Positions 35,572-43,973 of a DNA stretch of 64,000 nucleotides are shown here, piece by piece (within the stretch, counting starts at the first letter, position 1; every line of letters begins with the position of its first letter). The notes below the pieces were generated by a model. The model saw only the letters and a program-made list of their open reading frames with translations. It made no database searches and was not told the DNA's origin. The position numbers and the translations under genes are program-made. This DNA is from Bacteroidales bacterium (GTDB taxonomy: Bacteria; Bacteroidota; Bacteroidia; Bacteroidales; GCA-2748055), in NCBI GenBank assembly GCA_029210725.1, contig JARGFM010000001.1, positions 239,884 through 303,883 on the forward strand, read 5' to 3'.

Positions 35572-36654
35572 TTATTCTTCCTGTCCCAGGGGTCTGGTCA
35601 GAGAAAAGTGTCTGGATTTCAGTTGAAATCCCGTCAATTCACCCTCCTGGTCCCTGGAGGCCAGCAAAGAAATATCCGATCCCGCAATTTTATTAATCCC
35701 CTTAATACCTGCACTGGCAATGGTCCACAGTGAAAAGTCCTTCTCCCGGGTATATTCGACAAGTACCTCCTGCAGATCCATCTCGTATATCTGTCCAAGG
35801 GATAAGCTGCTCAAATGAATGGATACGGGCGGAACATCCAGCGCTTTGATCTGATCTTTCCGGGGTTTGCCAGGACGATATGCAGCATTCAAGGGGTAAG
35901 ATGAAATCCGTAAGGCACGGGGCTGCAGATTTTCCTGTATGACCGTGGCCTCTTTGGTTTTAAGTTCAGGCGGACGCTCCTGATCTTTTTTTATGGAAAA
36001 CATCACATTGCTTTCTTGTTTAACTGCTTCTGCCTGTTGACTGGCCTGTTCCTCATTCACCACCTGAGGACCGGCCCGCTCAGAAACATCCGGGGATTGT
36101 TGAATTTCATTCTCTGCCGGTTTCTGAACAGAGAGTTCCTGTTCAGAAAAATCAGGTCCCGATAAGAACAGGACGATCAAAAGGGCAAGAGCTGCTGCCA
36201 CGGAAAGCACACTGGTCCAGAGCGCAGGCATTTTCTGCCGGTCTCTCTTTTTCAAGCCTTCTTTTCCCTGGAAAACAACAGGTTCTGCGACCAGGCAGGT
36301 ATTTTGCCACTGAATCCATTGCTGTGATTTAAAATCATCTGATTCCACCATGGACTCGTGTTCCAACAATTGTGTATCACTAAGATCTTCTTCCATCCTG
36401 GCAATGGAGAATAAATCGAAGTTGTGTTCATCCAATCTGTCTGAGATTTTCGGGAACTTCTTCTTCAGGATCTGCTTATTCTGAAAACCGGTCTTATCCT
36501 CCTCAAGAACCCAGGGCTCTATCTCCGATAACTCCACCAGGCAATCGGGGTTCTGATTCAGGAAATGATGCAATTCATGCTGATCCTCGACAGACAAGCT
36601 CCCCTCCAGCAGGTCAAGCAAAAACGCTTCGTAGTTATATCTGTCAATCTTCAT
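35572..36654 (-). CDS. membrane protein paired with ECF sigma factor (candidate anti-sigma)
   Basis: The N-terminal half is acidic and cytoplasmic, starting MKIDRYNYEAFLLDLLEGSL, followed by LEEHEL-like acidic segments. One helix (TSVLSVAAALALLIVLFLSG, about 145-165) crosses the membrane, and the periplasmic part is long and low in complexity. It begins 2 bases after the sigma-factor gene, the usual place of an anti-sigma factor. No zinc anti-sigma HxxxCxxC motif is visible, so the assignment rests on context and topology. The start EAFLLDLLEGSLSVEDQHEL resembles the N-terminus of Bacteroidota zinc-less anti-sigma proteins. Confidence 0.65.
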   Translation of the reverse strand: MKIDRYNYEAFLLDLLEGSLSVEDQHELHHFLNQNPDCLVELSEIEPWVLEEDKTGFQNKQILKKKFPKISDRLDEHNFDLFSIARMEEDLSDTQLLEHESMVESDDFKSQQWIQWQNTCLVAEPVVFQGKEGLKKRDRQKMPALWTSVLSVAAALALLIVLFLSGPDFSEQELSVQKPAENEIQQSPDVSERAGPQVVNEEQASQQAEAVKQESNVMFSIKKDQERPPELKTKEATVIQENLQPRALRISSYPLNAAYRPGKPRKDQIKALDVPPVSIHLSSLSLGQIYEMDLQEVLVEYTREKDFSLWTIASAGIKGINKIAGSDISLLASRDQEGELTGFQLKSRHFSLTRPLGQEE

Positions 36655-36656
36655 AA

Positions 36657-37142
36657 TTATATCACCTTTTCCATGGATCCTATGTAAGCCTTCAGATAAA
36701 CCCTGGCCCGGTAAATATAGACTTTGACCTGGGATTCATTGAGACCGGTTATTTCGGCAATCTCCTTATAGGAATATCCCTCATAATCACGCAGCATAAC
36801 TACCGCTTTCTGATCCGGAGGCAGATTCTGAACTGCGCTCTCCAGCACTTCACCCAGGTCTGAATACTGGTTTGTGACGGACTCTTCATAAGAGCCTGAC
36901 AAATCCACATGACTGTTTTTCTTCTCCTTCCTGATATAATCAATCATGGTATGGTAGGCCGAAGTAAAGAGGTAACTTTTTACCTTCAGGGCACTTACCT
37001 CTTCCAGTTTGATCCATAACTTTTCAAAGGTGTCCTGAATGATGTCCTCGGACACGACAACATCTTTCAGGTTCTTCAGAATAAACCTGTACAGCTTGTC
37101 CGCGTATGCATCCACTGCCTTGTTATACTCCCCTACTGTCAT
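36657..37142 (-). CDS. ECF-type RNA polymerase sigma factor
   Basis: A 161-residue protein with sigma region 2 (YRFILKNLKDVVVSEDIIQD, TFEKLWIKL, SYLFTSAYHTMIDYIRKEKK) and region 4 (LPPDQKAVVMLRDYEGYSYK followed by EIAEITGLNESQVKVYIYRA). Length and layout are those of ECF sigma factors. It lies directly upstream of the candidate anti-sigma gene and divergent from the TetR-type gene. A near-consensus -7 element (TAACTTTC) lies upstream on the minus strand. Confidence 0.9.
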   Translation of the reverse strand: MTVGEYNKAVDAYADKLYRFILKNLKDVVVSEDIIQDTFEKLWIKLEEVSALKVKSYLFTSAYHTMIDYIRKEKKNSHVDLSGSYEESVTNQYSDLGEVLESAVQNLPPDQKAVVMLRDYEGYSYKEIAEITGLNESQVKVYIYRARVYLKAYIGSMEKVI

Positions 37143-37244
37143 TCAACCAATCTGATTGCGTAAATAAGACGATGAGCTACGGGGAAAGTTACAATGAATG
37201 CAAAAAAAGGACCGGAAAATTTGCTTTTTTCCATGAAAGGACAT

Positions 37245-37252
37245 TATCTTTG
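37245..37252 (+). promoter_or_regulatory. -7 element (TATCTTTG) of the tetR-exporter operon
   Basis: Exact TAnnTTTG match with a TTG at 37221-37223, leaving a 21-base spacer as expected for a Bacteroidota promoter. A palindrome at 37251-37264 overlaps its end. Confidence 0.65.
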
Positions 37253-37264
37253 AACGAACGGTCA
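37251..37264. promoter_or_regulatory. candidate TetR-family operator (TGAACGAACGGTCA)
   Basis: An imperfect palindrome (TGA-CG--CG-TCA, 10 of 14 positions symmetrical) that overlaps the -7 element and the expected transcription start. Its CGGTCA half-site is common in operators of TetR-family regulators. Binding would directly repress the downstream operon, which begins with the tetR gene itself. Confidence 0.5.
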
Positions 37265-37275
37265 GTCATTAATAT

Positions 37276-37884
37276 ATGTGCCCTCGTACACCCGAACAGT
37301 TTGAAGTAATGCGCGTATCGCGCAGGCAACAGATCATGGATGTTGCTTTGGAACTCTTTGCCCGGGAAGGTTATGCAAATTGCTCCATTGCACAGCTTTC
37401 CAAACATGCTGGTATTTCCAAGGGCTTGATGTATAACTATTTTGAAAGTAAGGAATCCCTGCTGGTGGCCATTATTGAAAATGGCATCAGAGGAATACTG
37501 GATTATTTTGATCCTGACCATGACGGGGTTCTGACCTCTGAAGAACTGCATGGATTCATCAGGAAGATCTTTTCCAGCATCAGAAAAAACCAGCAGTTCT
37601 GGACTCTTTATATCAGCATCATTCTTCAGCCAGGGGTCAAAGAGTTCCTGGAAGGGAAGCCCTTTAAAAATCTGATGGATCAATTTGGTCCCATGCTGGT
37701 GGAATATTTCACCGTAATGGAGTTTGAGGACCCTGCCCTGGAAATGCTAACCATCTCAGCCCTGATTGAGGGTTTTGGGATGCTAATGGTCTATGCCTAT
37801 CCCGATGTGGAGTTGCCGGATAAGCTCTTACAGTCCTTTGAGGAGCGCGTCATCCGTATGTGTACCAGAAAACCATTTGATTAG
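37276..37884 (+). CDS. TetR-family transcriptional regulator
   Basis: The N-terminal helix-turn-helix reads RVSRRQQIMDVALELFAREG and then IAQLSKHAGISKGLMYNYFE, a strong TetR signature. The C-terminal ligand domain of about 140 residues is not closely recognisable; it includes a DPDHDGVLTSEE loop that resembles an EF-hand. ATG 37276 or 37309 could be the start; the first lies about 17 bases after the predicted transcription start. It heads an operon with a LolA-like carrier, two permeases, an ATPase and a barrel protein, and likely controls them. Confidence 0.9.
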   Translation: MCPRTPEQFEVMRVSRRQQIMDVALELFAREGYANCSIAQLSKHAGISKGLMYNYFESKESLLVAIIENGIRGILDYFDPDHDGVLTSEELHGFIRKIFSSIRKNQQFWTLYISIILQPGVKEFLEGKPFKNLMDQFGPMLVEYFTVMEFEDPALEMLTISALIEGFGMLMVYAYPDVELPDKLLQSFEERVIRMCTRKPFD

Positions 37885-37897
37885 AAACTTAAATACC

Positions 37898-38659
37898 ATG
37901 AAAACAAGAATTTCAATTCTTACCCTCCTCCTTCTGCCGGTCGTCTGCTTTCCCCTGCAGGGCCAGGAGCCCTCAGCCAGCGAAATCATCCGCAGAGCCG
38001 ACGAGAAGTTCAATGGCGAAAAAACCAGTACCAGTATCATGGCTATGACCATTGTCAGGCCAAACTGGAAGCGAACTATTGAATTTAAGAACTGGACCAG
38101 CGGAAAAGAATATTCTCTGACCCTGATCACGGCTCCGGCCAGAGATAAAGGACAGACTTTTCTGAAACGGCAAAATGAAATGTGGAACTGGAATCCCACC
38201 ATCAGCCGACTGATCAAACTTCCCCCGTCCATGATGTCACAGGGATGGATGGGCTCTGATCATACCAATGATGACATACTGAAAGAATCTTCGCTTTTAG
38301 ATGATTATATGCATGAAATCCTGGGAGAGGAAGAGGTGGATGGCCATCTTTGTTACAAAATCAAAATGGTGGCCAAAGAGGATGCCGCAGTGATCTGGGG
38401 ACACCAGATTCGCTGGATCGATAAAAATGACTTTCTCTTTCTGAAATCTGAACTGTACGACCAGGACGCTTACCTGGTCAGGACCGAAACAGGTTCAGAT
38501 ATAAAACTTATGGATGATCGCCTAATTCCCACACGAATAGAGCTTGTTCCGGCCGAGGAGGAGGGACAAAAAACCATCATTGAGATCAAGGAAGTGCAAT
38601 TCAACGAACCCATCCGGGAGAATTTTTTCTCCCAGCAGAACATGAAACGCGTCCGCTAA
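37898..38659 (+). CDS. LolA-like outer-membrane lipoprotein-sorting family protein
   Basis: The frame is open from 37793 inside tetR, but ATG 37898 gives a clear signal peptide (MKTRISILTLLLLPVVCFPL). The mature part has the LolA_like (PF17131-type) pattern: ASEIIRRADEKFNGEKTSTS, MTIVRPNWKRTIEFKNWTSG, KGQTFLKRQNEMWNWNP, SRLIKLPPSMMSQGWMGSDH and IEIKEVQFNEPIRENFFS. These form an unclosed beta-barrel with a hydrophobic cavity. It is a candidate periplasmic carrier for the lipid or hydrophobic substrate extracted by the permeases encoded 22 bases downstream. Confidence 0.85.
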   Translation: MKTRISILTLLLLPVVCFPLQGQEPSASEIIRRADEKFNGEKTSTSIMAMTIVRPNWKRTIEFKNWTSGKEYSLTLITAPARDKGQTFLKRQNEMWNWNPTISRLIKLPPSMMSQGWMGSDHTNDDILKESSLLDDYMHEILGEEEVDGHLCYKIKMVAKEDAAVIWGHQIRWIDKNDFLFLKSELYDQDAYLVRTETGSDIKLMDDRLIPTRIELVPAEEEGQKTIIEIKEVQFNEPIRENFFSQQNMKRVR

Positions 38660-38681
38660 TCACAATGCAAAACAAATAGCG

Positions 38682-40097
38682 ATGAACAATCTTATTTTTG
38701 CATGGCGAAATCTATGGAGAAACCGGCGACGGTCCATGATTACTTCCGCATCCATTTTCTTCGCCGTGTTTTTTGCCCTGGTGATGAGATCCATTCAGCT
38801 TGGTTCTTACGATCACATGTACAAGAATGCCATTGAATCCTATTCGGGCTACATCCAGGTCCAGCAAAAGGATTTCTGGGATGAAAAAATTGTGGACAAT
38901 ACTTTCTGTTACGACCCCGAACTGGAAAAGAAGATCCTGAACGATGAAAATGTGACAGCCACCATCCCCCGCTTTGAATCCTTTGCCCTGGCCTCAAACG
39001 GTCCCAAAACCAAAGGGGTTCTGGTGATGGGAGTAGATCCCGGCAGGGAGAAGCACCTCTCAAAGGTGCTGGACAAAATGGTAGCCTATCAAATTAGCCC
39101 CGAAGCCGTGGAAAAAATTACCCGCGATGCCAGTATTCCGGAGAAAACAAAAGAACTGCTGCCCCTGTTTGAAAACTCCGCCTATGCAAATGCGGCCCGC
39201 CTGCAACTGGACCTGGGTATATCGAACAAGGATGCACCAGCTTTGATGCCCGCTATTAAGGAGTACTGCCGGTTTGAGAATAAACGTATTCATCCCGGTG
39301 AACCCGGTGTCTGGGTAGGCTACAAATTAAGCCAGTACCTGGATCTGGGCATCGGGGATACCCTTGTTCTGATCAGCCAGGGATACCATGCCACCACGGC
39401 TGCAGGAAAATATGAAATTAAAGGAATCGTTAAGCTTCCCCTGCCTGACATCGACAATAAGATTGTCTACCTCCCCCTGGATATATGCCAGGGATTGTTC
39501 AATGCCGAAGGGAACCTGACTTCCCTGGCTCTGTCCGTGCAGGATAACCGCGACAAAGCCATCGACGCTACCGTACATAGAATCCGTACTCTTATCTCTG
39601 AGGACCAGACTGTAATGGAATGGCGGACAATGAACGAAGTGATGGTCTCACAGATGGAGGCGGATAACAAAAGTGGAATGATCATGCTGGGAATCCTTTA
39701 TCTGGTCATTGCTTTTGGGGTATTTGGCACCGTACTGATGCTGACTGCAGAACGCAGAAGAGAATTTGGCGTACTGGTGGCCATCGGTATGCAAAAGAAA
39801 AAACTGGCCTCCATCATGACCATCGAGATCTTACTAATGGGCTTGTTGGGAATCCTGGCCGGGTTGCTGGCAGCTTCCGTGATTATCCTTTATGGTGTGG
39901 AACATCCTCTCTTATTCAAAGGGGAAATGGCCCTTATGTTTGAGGACTATGGTTTTGAACCTAAAATGGCCTTCTGGAGCATAGATACCTATTACATCTG
40001 GCAAATGGTCATTGTAGCTTTGATGGTGCTTATTGCCATCGGGTATCCCCTGAGAAAGATATTCGGAATGAAAGTCGTCAACGCTTTACGAGCATAA
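38682..40097 (+). CDS. FtsX/LolE-type ABC transporter permease 1
   Basis: A four-helix MacB/LolCE-type permease of 471 residues. The first helix follows the usual LRRNWRR-like entry (FAWRNLWRNRRRSMI) and continues SASIFFAVFFALVM. The last three are near 330-350, 375-400 and 440-465 (MLGILYLVIAFGVFGTVLML, ILLMGLLGILAGLLAASVII, WQMVIVALMVLIAIGYPLR). The periplasmic domain carries an extra helical segment around residues 130-205 (VEKITRDASIPEKTKELLPL). The cytoplasmic coupling loop is TAERRREFGVLVAIGMQKKK. It works with the next permease and the ATPase at 41567. Confidence 0.92.
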   Translation: MNNLIFAWRNLWRNRRRSMITSASIFFAVFFALVMRSIQLGSYDHMYKNAIESYSGYIQVQQKDFWDEKIVDNTFCYDPELEKKILNDENVTATIPRFESFALASNGPKTKGVLVMGVDPGREKHLSKVLDKMVAYQISPEAVEKITRDASIPEKTKELLPLFENSAYANAARLQLDLGISNKDAPALMPAIKEYCRFENKRIHPGEPGVWVGYKLSQYLDLGIGDTLVLISQGYHATTAAGKYEIKGIVKLPLPDIDNKIVYLPLDICQGLFNAEGNLTSLALSVQDNRDKAIDATVHRIRTLISEDQTVMEWRTMNEVMVSQMEADNKSGMIMLGILYLVIAFGVFGTVLMLTAERRREFGVLVAIGMQKKKLASIMTIEILLMGLLGILAGLLAASVIILYGVEHPLLFKGEMALMFEDYGFEPKMAFWSIDTYYIWQMVIVALMVLIAIGYPLRKIFGMKVVNALRA

Positions 40098-40108
40098 TAT
40101 ACTTAGAT

Positions 40109-41536
40109 ATGATCTGGAAAACAGCATGGCTGAACGTCTGGCGCAACAAAGTCCGCAGCCTGGTGGTGATTGTTTCGGTGACCATCGGGATTTTTGGCGG
40201 CGTATTTGCGGTGGCCGTCATGAACGGAGCCATCGAACAAAGGGTAGATGCGGCCCTGAATGAAGAGATCGGACATATTCATATCAACGATCCCGGTTTC
40301 CGCGACAACTATGACATACATCTGCTTGTGAAAAATCCTGAACGGGTGCTTTCCATAGTCCGGGAAACTCCGGGCATAGAGGCGCTTACTTCCAGGATTA
40401 TCCTTACCGCAATGGCCAATACAGCCACCAGGAGCGTCGGTGTACAGATCCTGGGTATTGATCCTCGGCAGGAAAAGGAGGTGTTGCGCCTCTGCGAAAC
40501 CACCATTCCGGGAACCGGCACCTTTTTTGAACAGGAGAGCGGGCAGAACCTGGCCTATATTGGTAATGAACTGGCCAAGGAACTGAATATCATTCGTTAT
40601 AAGATCGAAAAAGAGGTGCTTGACAACCTGGCCTCCCGGGGGGTGCCGGAAGAGATTCTGGAAAAACTGGCGCCGTTCTCGGGAAAAAGGTTTAAAAGCG
40701 AAAAATCTTTCCTGAGGGAGGTGAAAGCTGTGCTCAGCGTGAAGGAGCAACACCAATATGGTGCAATTATCAAGGAGGAGGCCTGGAGCTTCCGGGCCCG
40801 TTCAAAAATGACCCTGACATTCCTGGACAACGAGCAGTTTCAAACCGGGGCCGTATTCCGGATCGCCGGAGTATATGATATCAAGAACTCCATGTACGAA
40901 ATGAGCCAGGTTCTTGTGGAAAAGGAAAATCTGGCCAGGCTTACTGGCATCACCCAGGATGAATACCACCAGTTAGTACTTCGCCTGGGGGACATCGAAA
41001 CCACGGAAGAAGTTGCCGGTTTACTGGCTGATAAGCTCCCTGGACTGGAGGTGATGCACTGGAAGGAAATTCAGCCCGATCTGGCCATGATGACCGGCAT
41101 GGCACAGAAGTTCTACGCCGCTTTCATGGTCATTATTCTGGCCGCCCTTGCCTTTGGCATCGTAAATACCATGCTGATGATCGTGCTTGAAAGGACCAAA
41201 GAACTGGGGATGCTGACAGCCATAGGCATGAATAAAAAAAGGGTGTTTAATATGATTATGCTTGAATCGGTATTCCTTTCTCTGCTTGGAGGAGTGCTGG
41301 GTATGATCATCAGCCAGGCAGTGATCTGGGCTACATCCAGAAAGGGGATCAATTTTGCCTCCTATGCCGAAGGCTTGGAAGCAATGGGTTACCCCGCCCA
41401 TATCTATCCTGTTATCTCCGTCTCATTCTTCATCACTGTAACCATCCTGATTATTTTCACTGGTATCCTGTCGTCCGTTTATCCGGCCTTAAAGGCTCTG
41501 AAACTGGATCCGGCTGAAGCATTACGAACCGAATAA
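40109..41536 (+). CDS. FtsX/LolC-type ABC transporter permease 2
   Basis: A 475-residue paralogue of the upstream permease, with the same four-helix topology. The entry is IWKTAWLNVWRNKVRSLVVI, the coupling loop is LERTKELGMLTAIGMNKKRV, and the last helix is ITVTILIIFTGILSSVYPAL. It also has a helical insertion in the periplasmic domain (about residues 165-225, KEVLDNLASRGVPEEILEKL). Two different permeases plus one ATPase correspond to the LolC-LolE-LolD arrangement. It begins 11 bases after permease 1. Confidence 0.92.
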   Translation: MIWKTAWLNVWRNKVRSLVVIVSVTIGIFGGVFAVAVMNGAIEQRVDAALNEEIGHIHINDPGFRDNYDIHLLVKNPERVLSIVRETPGIEALTSRIILTAMANTATRSVGVQILGIDPRQEKEVLRLCETTIPGTGTFFEQESGQNLAYIGNELAKELNIIRYKIEKEVLDNLASRGVPEEILEKLAPFSGKRFKSEKSFLREVKAVLSVKEQHQYGAIIKEEAWSFRARSKMTLTFLDNEQFQTGAVFRIAGVYDIKNSMYEMSQVLVEKENLARLTGITQDEYHQLVLRLGDIETTEEVAGLLADKLPGLEVMHWKEIQPDLAMMTGMAQKFYAAFMVIILAALAFGIVNTMLMIVLERTKELGMLTAIGMNKKRVFNMIMLESVFLSLLGGVLGMIISQAVIWATSRKGINFASYAEGLEAMGYPAHIYPVISVSFFITVTILIIFTGILSSVYPALKALKLDPAEALRTE

Positions 41537-41566
41537 ATTTCAACATCCATTGATAAAACAACTGTC

Positions 41567-42256
41567 ATGAAAGTCCTGGAAATTAATAAGGTACACAAAA
41601 TCTATAATAGCTCAGAGGTCCAGGTTCATGCTGTAAACGGTGTCTCCCTGGACTTTGAAAAAGGAGAATTTGCAGCTATTGTGGGTCCTTCGGGATCGGG
41701 TAAAACCACCCTTCTGAACATGATCGGGGGACTGGACACTCTCACCGAGGGTACCATTCTGGTGGATCAGACCAATCTGGCTGAGTTAAAACCCTCTGCA
41801 CTGATCGATTTCAGAATGAGAAACATTGGATTTGTCTTTCAATCGTACAACCTGATTCCGGTGCTCACGGCCAAAGAAAACGTGGAATTTATCATGAGCC
41901 TGCAGAAATGGAACAAAAAGGAACGTGATGAACGTACCTGCGAACTGCTTAAAGCCGTAGGACTGGCGGACCGGATCAACAGCCGGCCCTCAAAACTATC
42001 GGGTGGCCAGCAGCAGCGGGTGGCCGTGGCCAGAGCCCTGGCCTCCAAACCCAAGTTTGTACTGGCCGATGAGCCAACCGCCAACCTGGATTCAAAATCC
42101 ACCGAAACCCTGCTGGACATCATGGAAGAGCTGAACAGGGAAGAAGGGATTACTTTTATCTTTTCCACCCACGATGCCCGTGTGGTCAAAAAAGCAAGGA
42201 GGGTTATTACCCTGGAAGACGGGAGGGTGATTTCCGACGAGCGCAGGAATCATTAG
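41567..42256 (+). CDS. LolD/MacB-type ABC transporter ATPase
   Basis: A 229-residue ABC ATPase: Walker A is GPSGSGKTTLLNMIGGLD, the Q-loop FVFQSYNLIPVLTAKENVEF, the signature LSGGQQQRVAVARALASKP, Walker B FVLADEPTANLDSKS, and the switch His is in IFSTHDARV. The pattern GGLDTLTEG and the length fit the LolD/FtsE/MacB subgroup, which powers extraction from the inner membrane and not transport across it. It is encoded 30 bases after permease 2. Confidence 0.94.
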   Translation: MKVLEINKVHKIYNSSEVQVHAVNGVSLDFEKGEFAAIVGPSGSGKTTLLNMIGGLDTLTEGTILVDQTNLAELKPSALIDFRMRNIGFVFQSYNLIPVLTAKENVEFIMSLQKWNKKERDERTCELLKAVGLADRINSRPSKLSGGQQQRVAVARALASKPKFVLADEPTANLDSKSTETLLDIMEELNREEGITFIFSTHDARVVKKARRVITLEDGRVISDERRNH

Positions 42257-42259
42257 TAT

Positions 42260-43432
42260 ATGCAGCGCTTAAAACTATATACCTTAATTTTCCTTTCGTT
42301 GCCTGCAGGAAAAACCAGGGGCCAGGAAAAAATCTCCCTGAGTGCTTACCTGTCAGATATGCAAACCGTCTACCGGATCCCGGACCACTGGCTCTGGGAA
42401 AATACCCTCCATAATCGCCTCAACCTGGAATTTTACCCGGCAGATTGGCTCTCGGGGACCCTCCAGATGAGAAACCGGGTCATCATTGGAAACACCGTCC
42501 GGAAATTTCCAGGCTATGCCAGGTCCATAGATGGAGACCTGGGATGGCTGGATATGAGCTGGATAAGGGAAGGGACTCTGGGAGACAGTGCCGGCTACGT
42601 GTTAAGCAGCGGGCTGGACCGGCTCTGGCTCCAGTTTACCTTTGGCAACCTGGAAATCAAAGCGGGACGACAGCGAATCAACTGGGGACAGACCCTTGTC
42701 TGGAACCCGAACGATATCTTCAACAGCTACTCCTATTTCGAAGTAGACTATCCCGAAAGACCAGGCAGCGACGCTTTAAGAGTAAGCTATTACACCGGAA
42801 ATGCCTCTGCCATTGAACTGGCCGCCAAGACGGACAGTGCCGACCGGGTCACCGCTGCAGCCTACTTTCGCTTTAACTCCCGGGGATTCGATATCCAGTT
42901 ACTGGGCGGGATTTACCAGGAGGAGGACCTGATCCTTGGCGTCGGATGGAGTGGAAATATAGGCTCTTCAGCCTTGCGTGGAGAGCTTAGCTATTTCAGA
43001 GACCTGGACCAGTTCAGGGATACCACCACGTATCTGATGACTTCTGTGGGCTTTGATTATACCTTTTCCAACTCTCTGATGATCCAGCTGGAGAGCCTCT
43101 ATTCTGCATTTGCAAAGGATCTGGACCTTTACAGTTTTCTGGAATTTTATTCAGGAAACCTGGATGTAAAAAACCTGGGCTTTACCACATGGTCGCACTT
43201 TGGGAACATGAGTTATCCACTGACCCCGATCCTCAACGGTGGTTTTGCTACAATCTGGTATCCGGAGTGGAAAGGTGTGTACCTGGGACCCTCCTTCGAT
43301 CTTTCACTAAGCAGTAATTTTGACCTTTCCTTGATCCTCCAGCATTTTACAGCAGAGTTCAAGGACCCGGGGGGCCATACAGAAAGAGAGAACAATACCT
43401 TCGGGTTTTTGCGGTTTAAGTGGAGTTTTTAG
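42260..43432 (+). CDS. predicted outer-membrane beta-barrel (exporter component)
   Basis: It starts 3 bases after the ATPase stop. A signal peptide (MQRLKLYTLIFLSLPAGKTRGQ) is followed by about 370 residues of alternating strands and a C-terminal FLRFKWSF, the BAM recognition end. The segment GRQRINWGQTLVWNPNDIFN followed by DYPERPGSDALRVSYY resembles the conserved core of DUF1302/alginate-export-like barrels. DUF1302 proteins often occur next to LolA_like proteins and RND-type exporters in proteobacteria. Here the context suggests an outer-membrane receptor or channel for the substrate of the LolCDE-like transporter. Confidence 0.82.
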   Translation: MQRLKLYTLIFLSLPAGKTRGQEKISLSAYLSDMQTVYRIPDHWLWENTLHNRLNLEFYPADWLSGTLQMRNRVIIGNTVRKFPGYARSIDGDLGWLDMSWIREGTLGDSAGYVLSSGLDRLWLQFTFGNLEIKAGRQRINWGQTLVWNPNDIFNSYSYFEVDYPERPGSDALRVSYYTGNASAIELAAKTDSADRVTAAAYFRFNSRGFDIQLLGGIYQEEDLILGVGWSGNIGSSALRGELSYFRDLDQFRDTTTYLMTSVGFDYTFSNSLMIQLESLYSAFAKDLDLYSFLEFYSGNLDVKNLGFTTWSHFGNMSYPLTPILNGGFATIWYPEWKGVYLGPSFDLSLSSNFDLSLILQHFTAEFKDPGGHTERENNTFGFLRFKWSF

Positions 43433-43547
43433 CACTTGGAATAAGCAGACCACTACTTTACCAAATTGTTTAAAACTATCTCCCGGCCCATATGTTTTTT
43501 CCTGTTTATTAGATGGTGTTCAATATTAGATTCTATAATGCCCCGAC

Positions 43548-43973
43548 ATGAAAAAGCAAGACTCTAAAAAGGCCGCTCCCATAATGGGAATGCCAGACTA
43601 TCATTGGAACAATCGTGTAGTCTTAATCACTGAAGATGAAGAGGTGAACTTTTACTACCTGAAAACTCTGCTTCAAAGAGCCGATGCAAAAGTGCTCCGG
43701 GCTAAAAACGGCAAAGAGGCGGTGGAGATAATTACCAAACACAAAGGAGGAATTGACCTGATCCTGATGGACCTGAACATGCCCGTTATGGATGGTTATG
43801 AAGCCATGCGAATTATCAAATCACGGCACCCCTCCATTCCTATTATTGCTCAGACTGCCTATACCATGAACAATGACCGGCATCGATGTCTCCAGGCAGG
43901 GTTCAATGATTATATCGCCAAGCCCATCAACCGCCTGGCCCTGTACAGGATGGTGAATGATAATCTCTCATGA
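43548..43973 (+). CDS. single-domain response regulator (CheY-like)
   Basis: A 141-residue receiver with no output domain. VVLITEDEEVNFYYLKTLLQ holds the acidic pair, LILMDLNMPVMDGYEAM the phospho-acceptor Asp, PIIAQTAYT the switch Thr, and NDYIAKPINR the conserved Lys. The N-terminus carries a 24-residue extension (KKQDSKKAAPIMGMPDYHWN). The next gene (dtd) overlaps the stop by 4 bases. The partner kinase is unknown; the hybrid kinase at 31559 or the kinase at 27344 are candidates only by being in the window. Confidence 0.92.
   Translation: MKKQDSKKAAPIMGMPDYHWNNRVVLITEDEEVNFYYLKTLLQRADAKVLRAKNGKEAVEIITKHKGGIDLILMDLNMPVMDGYEAMRIIKSRHPSIPIIAQTAYTMNNDRHRCLQAGFNDYIAKPINRLALYRMVNDNLS

Noticed and set aside
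40103..40756. 217-residue open frame on the minus strand
   Set aside because: It is the antisense of permease 2, which has normal FtsX topology and operon context.
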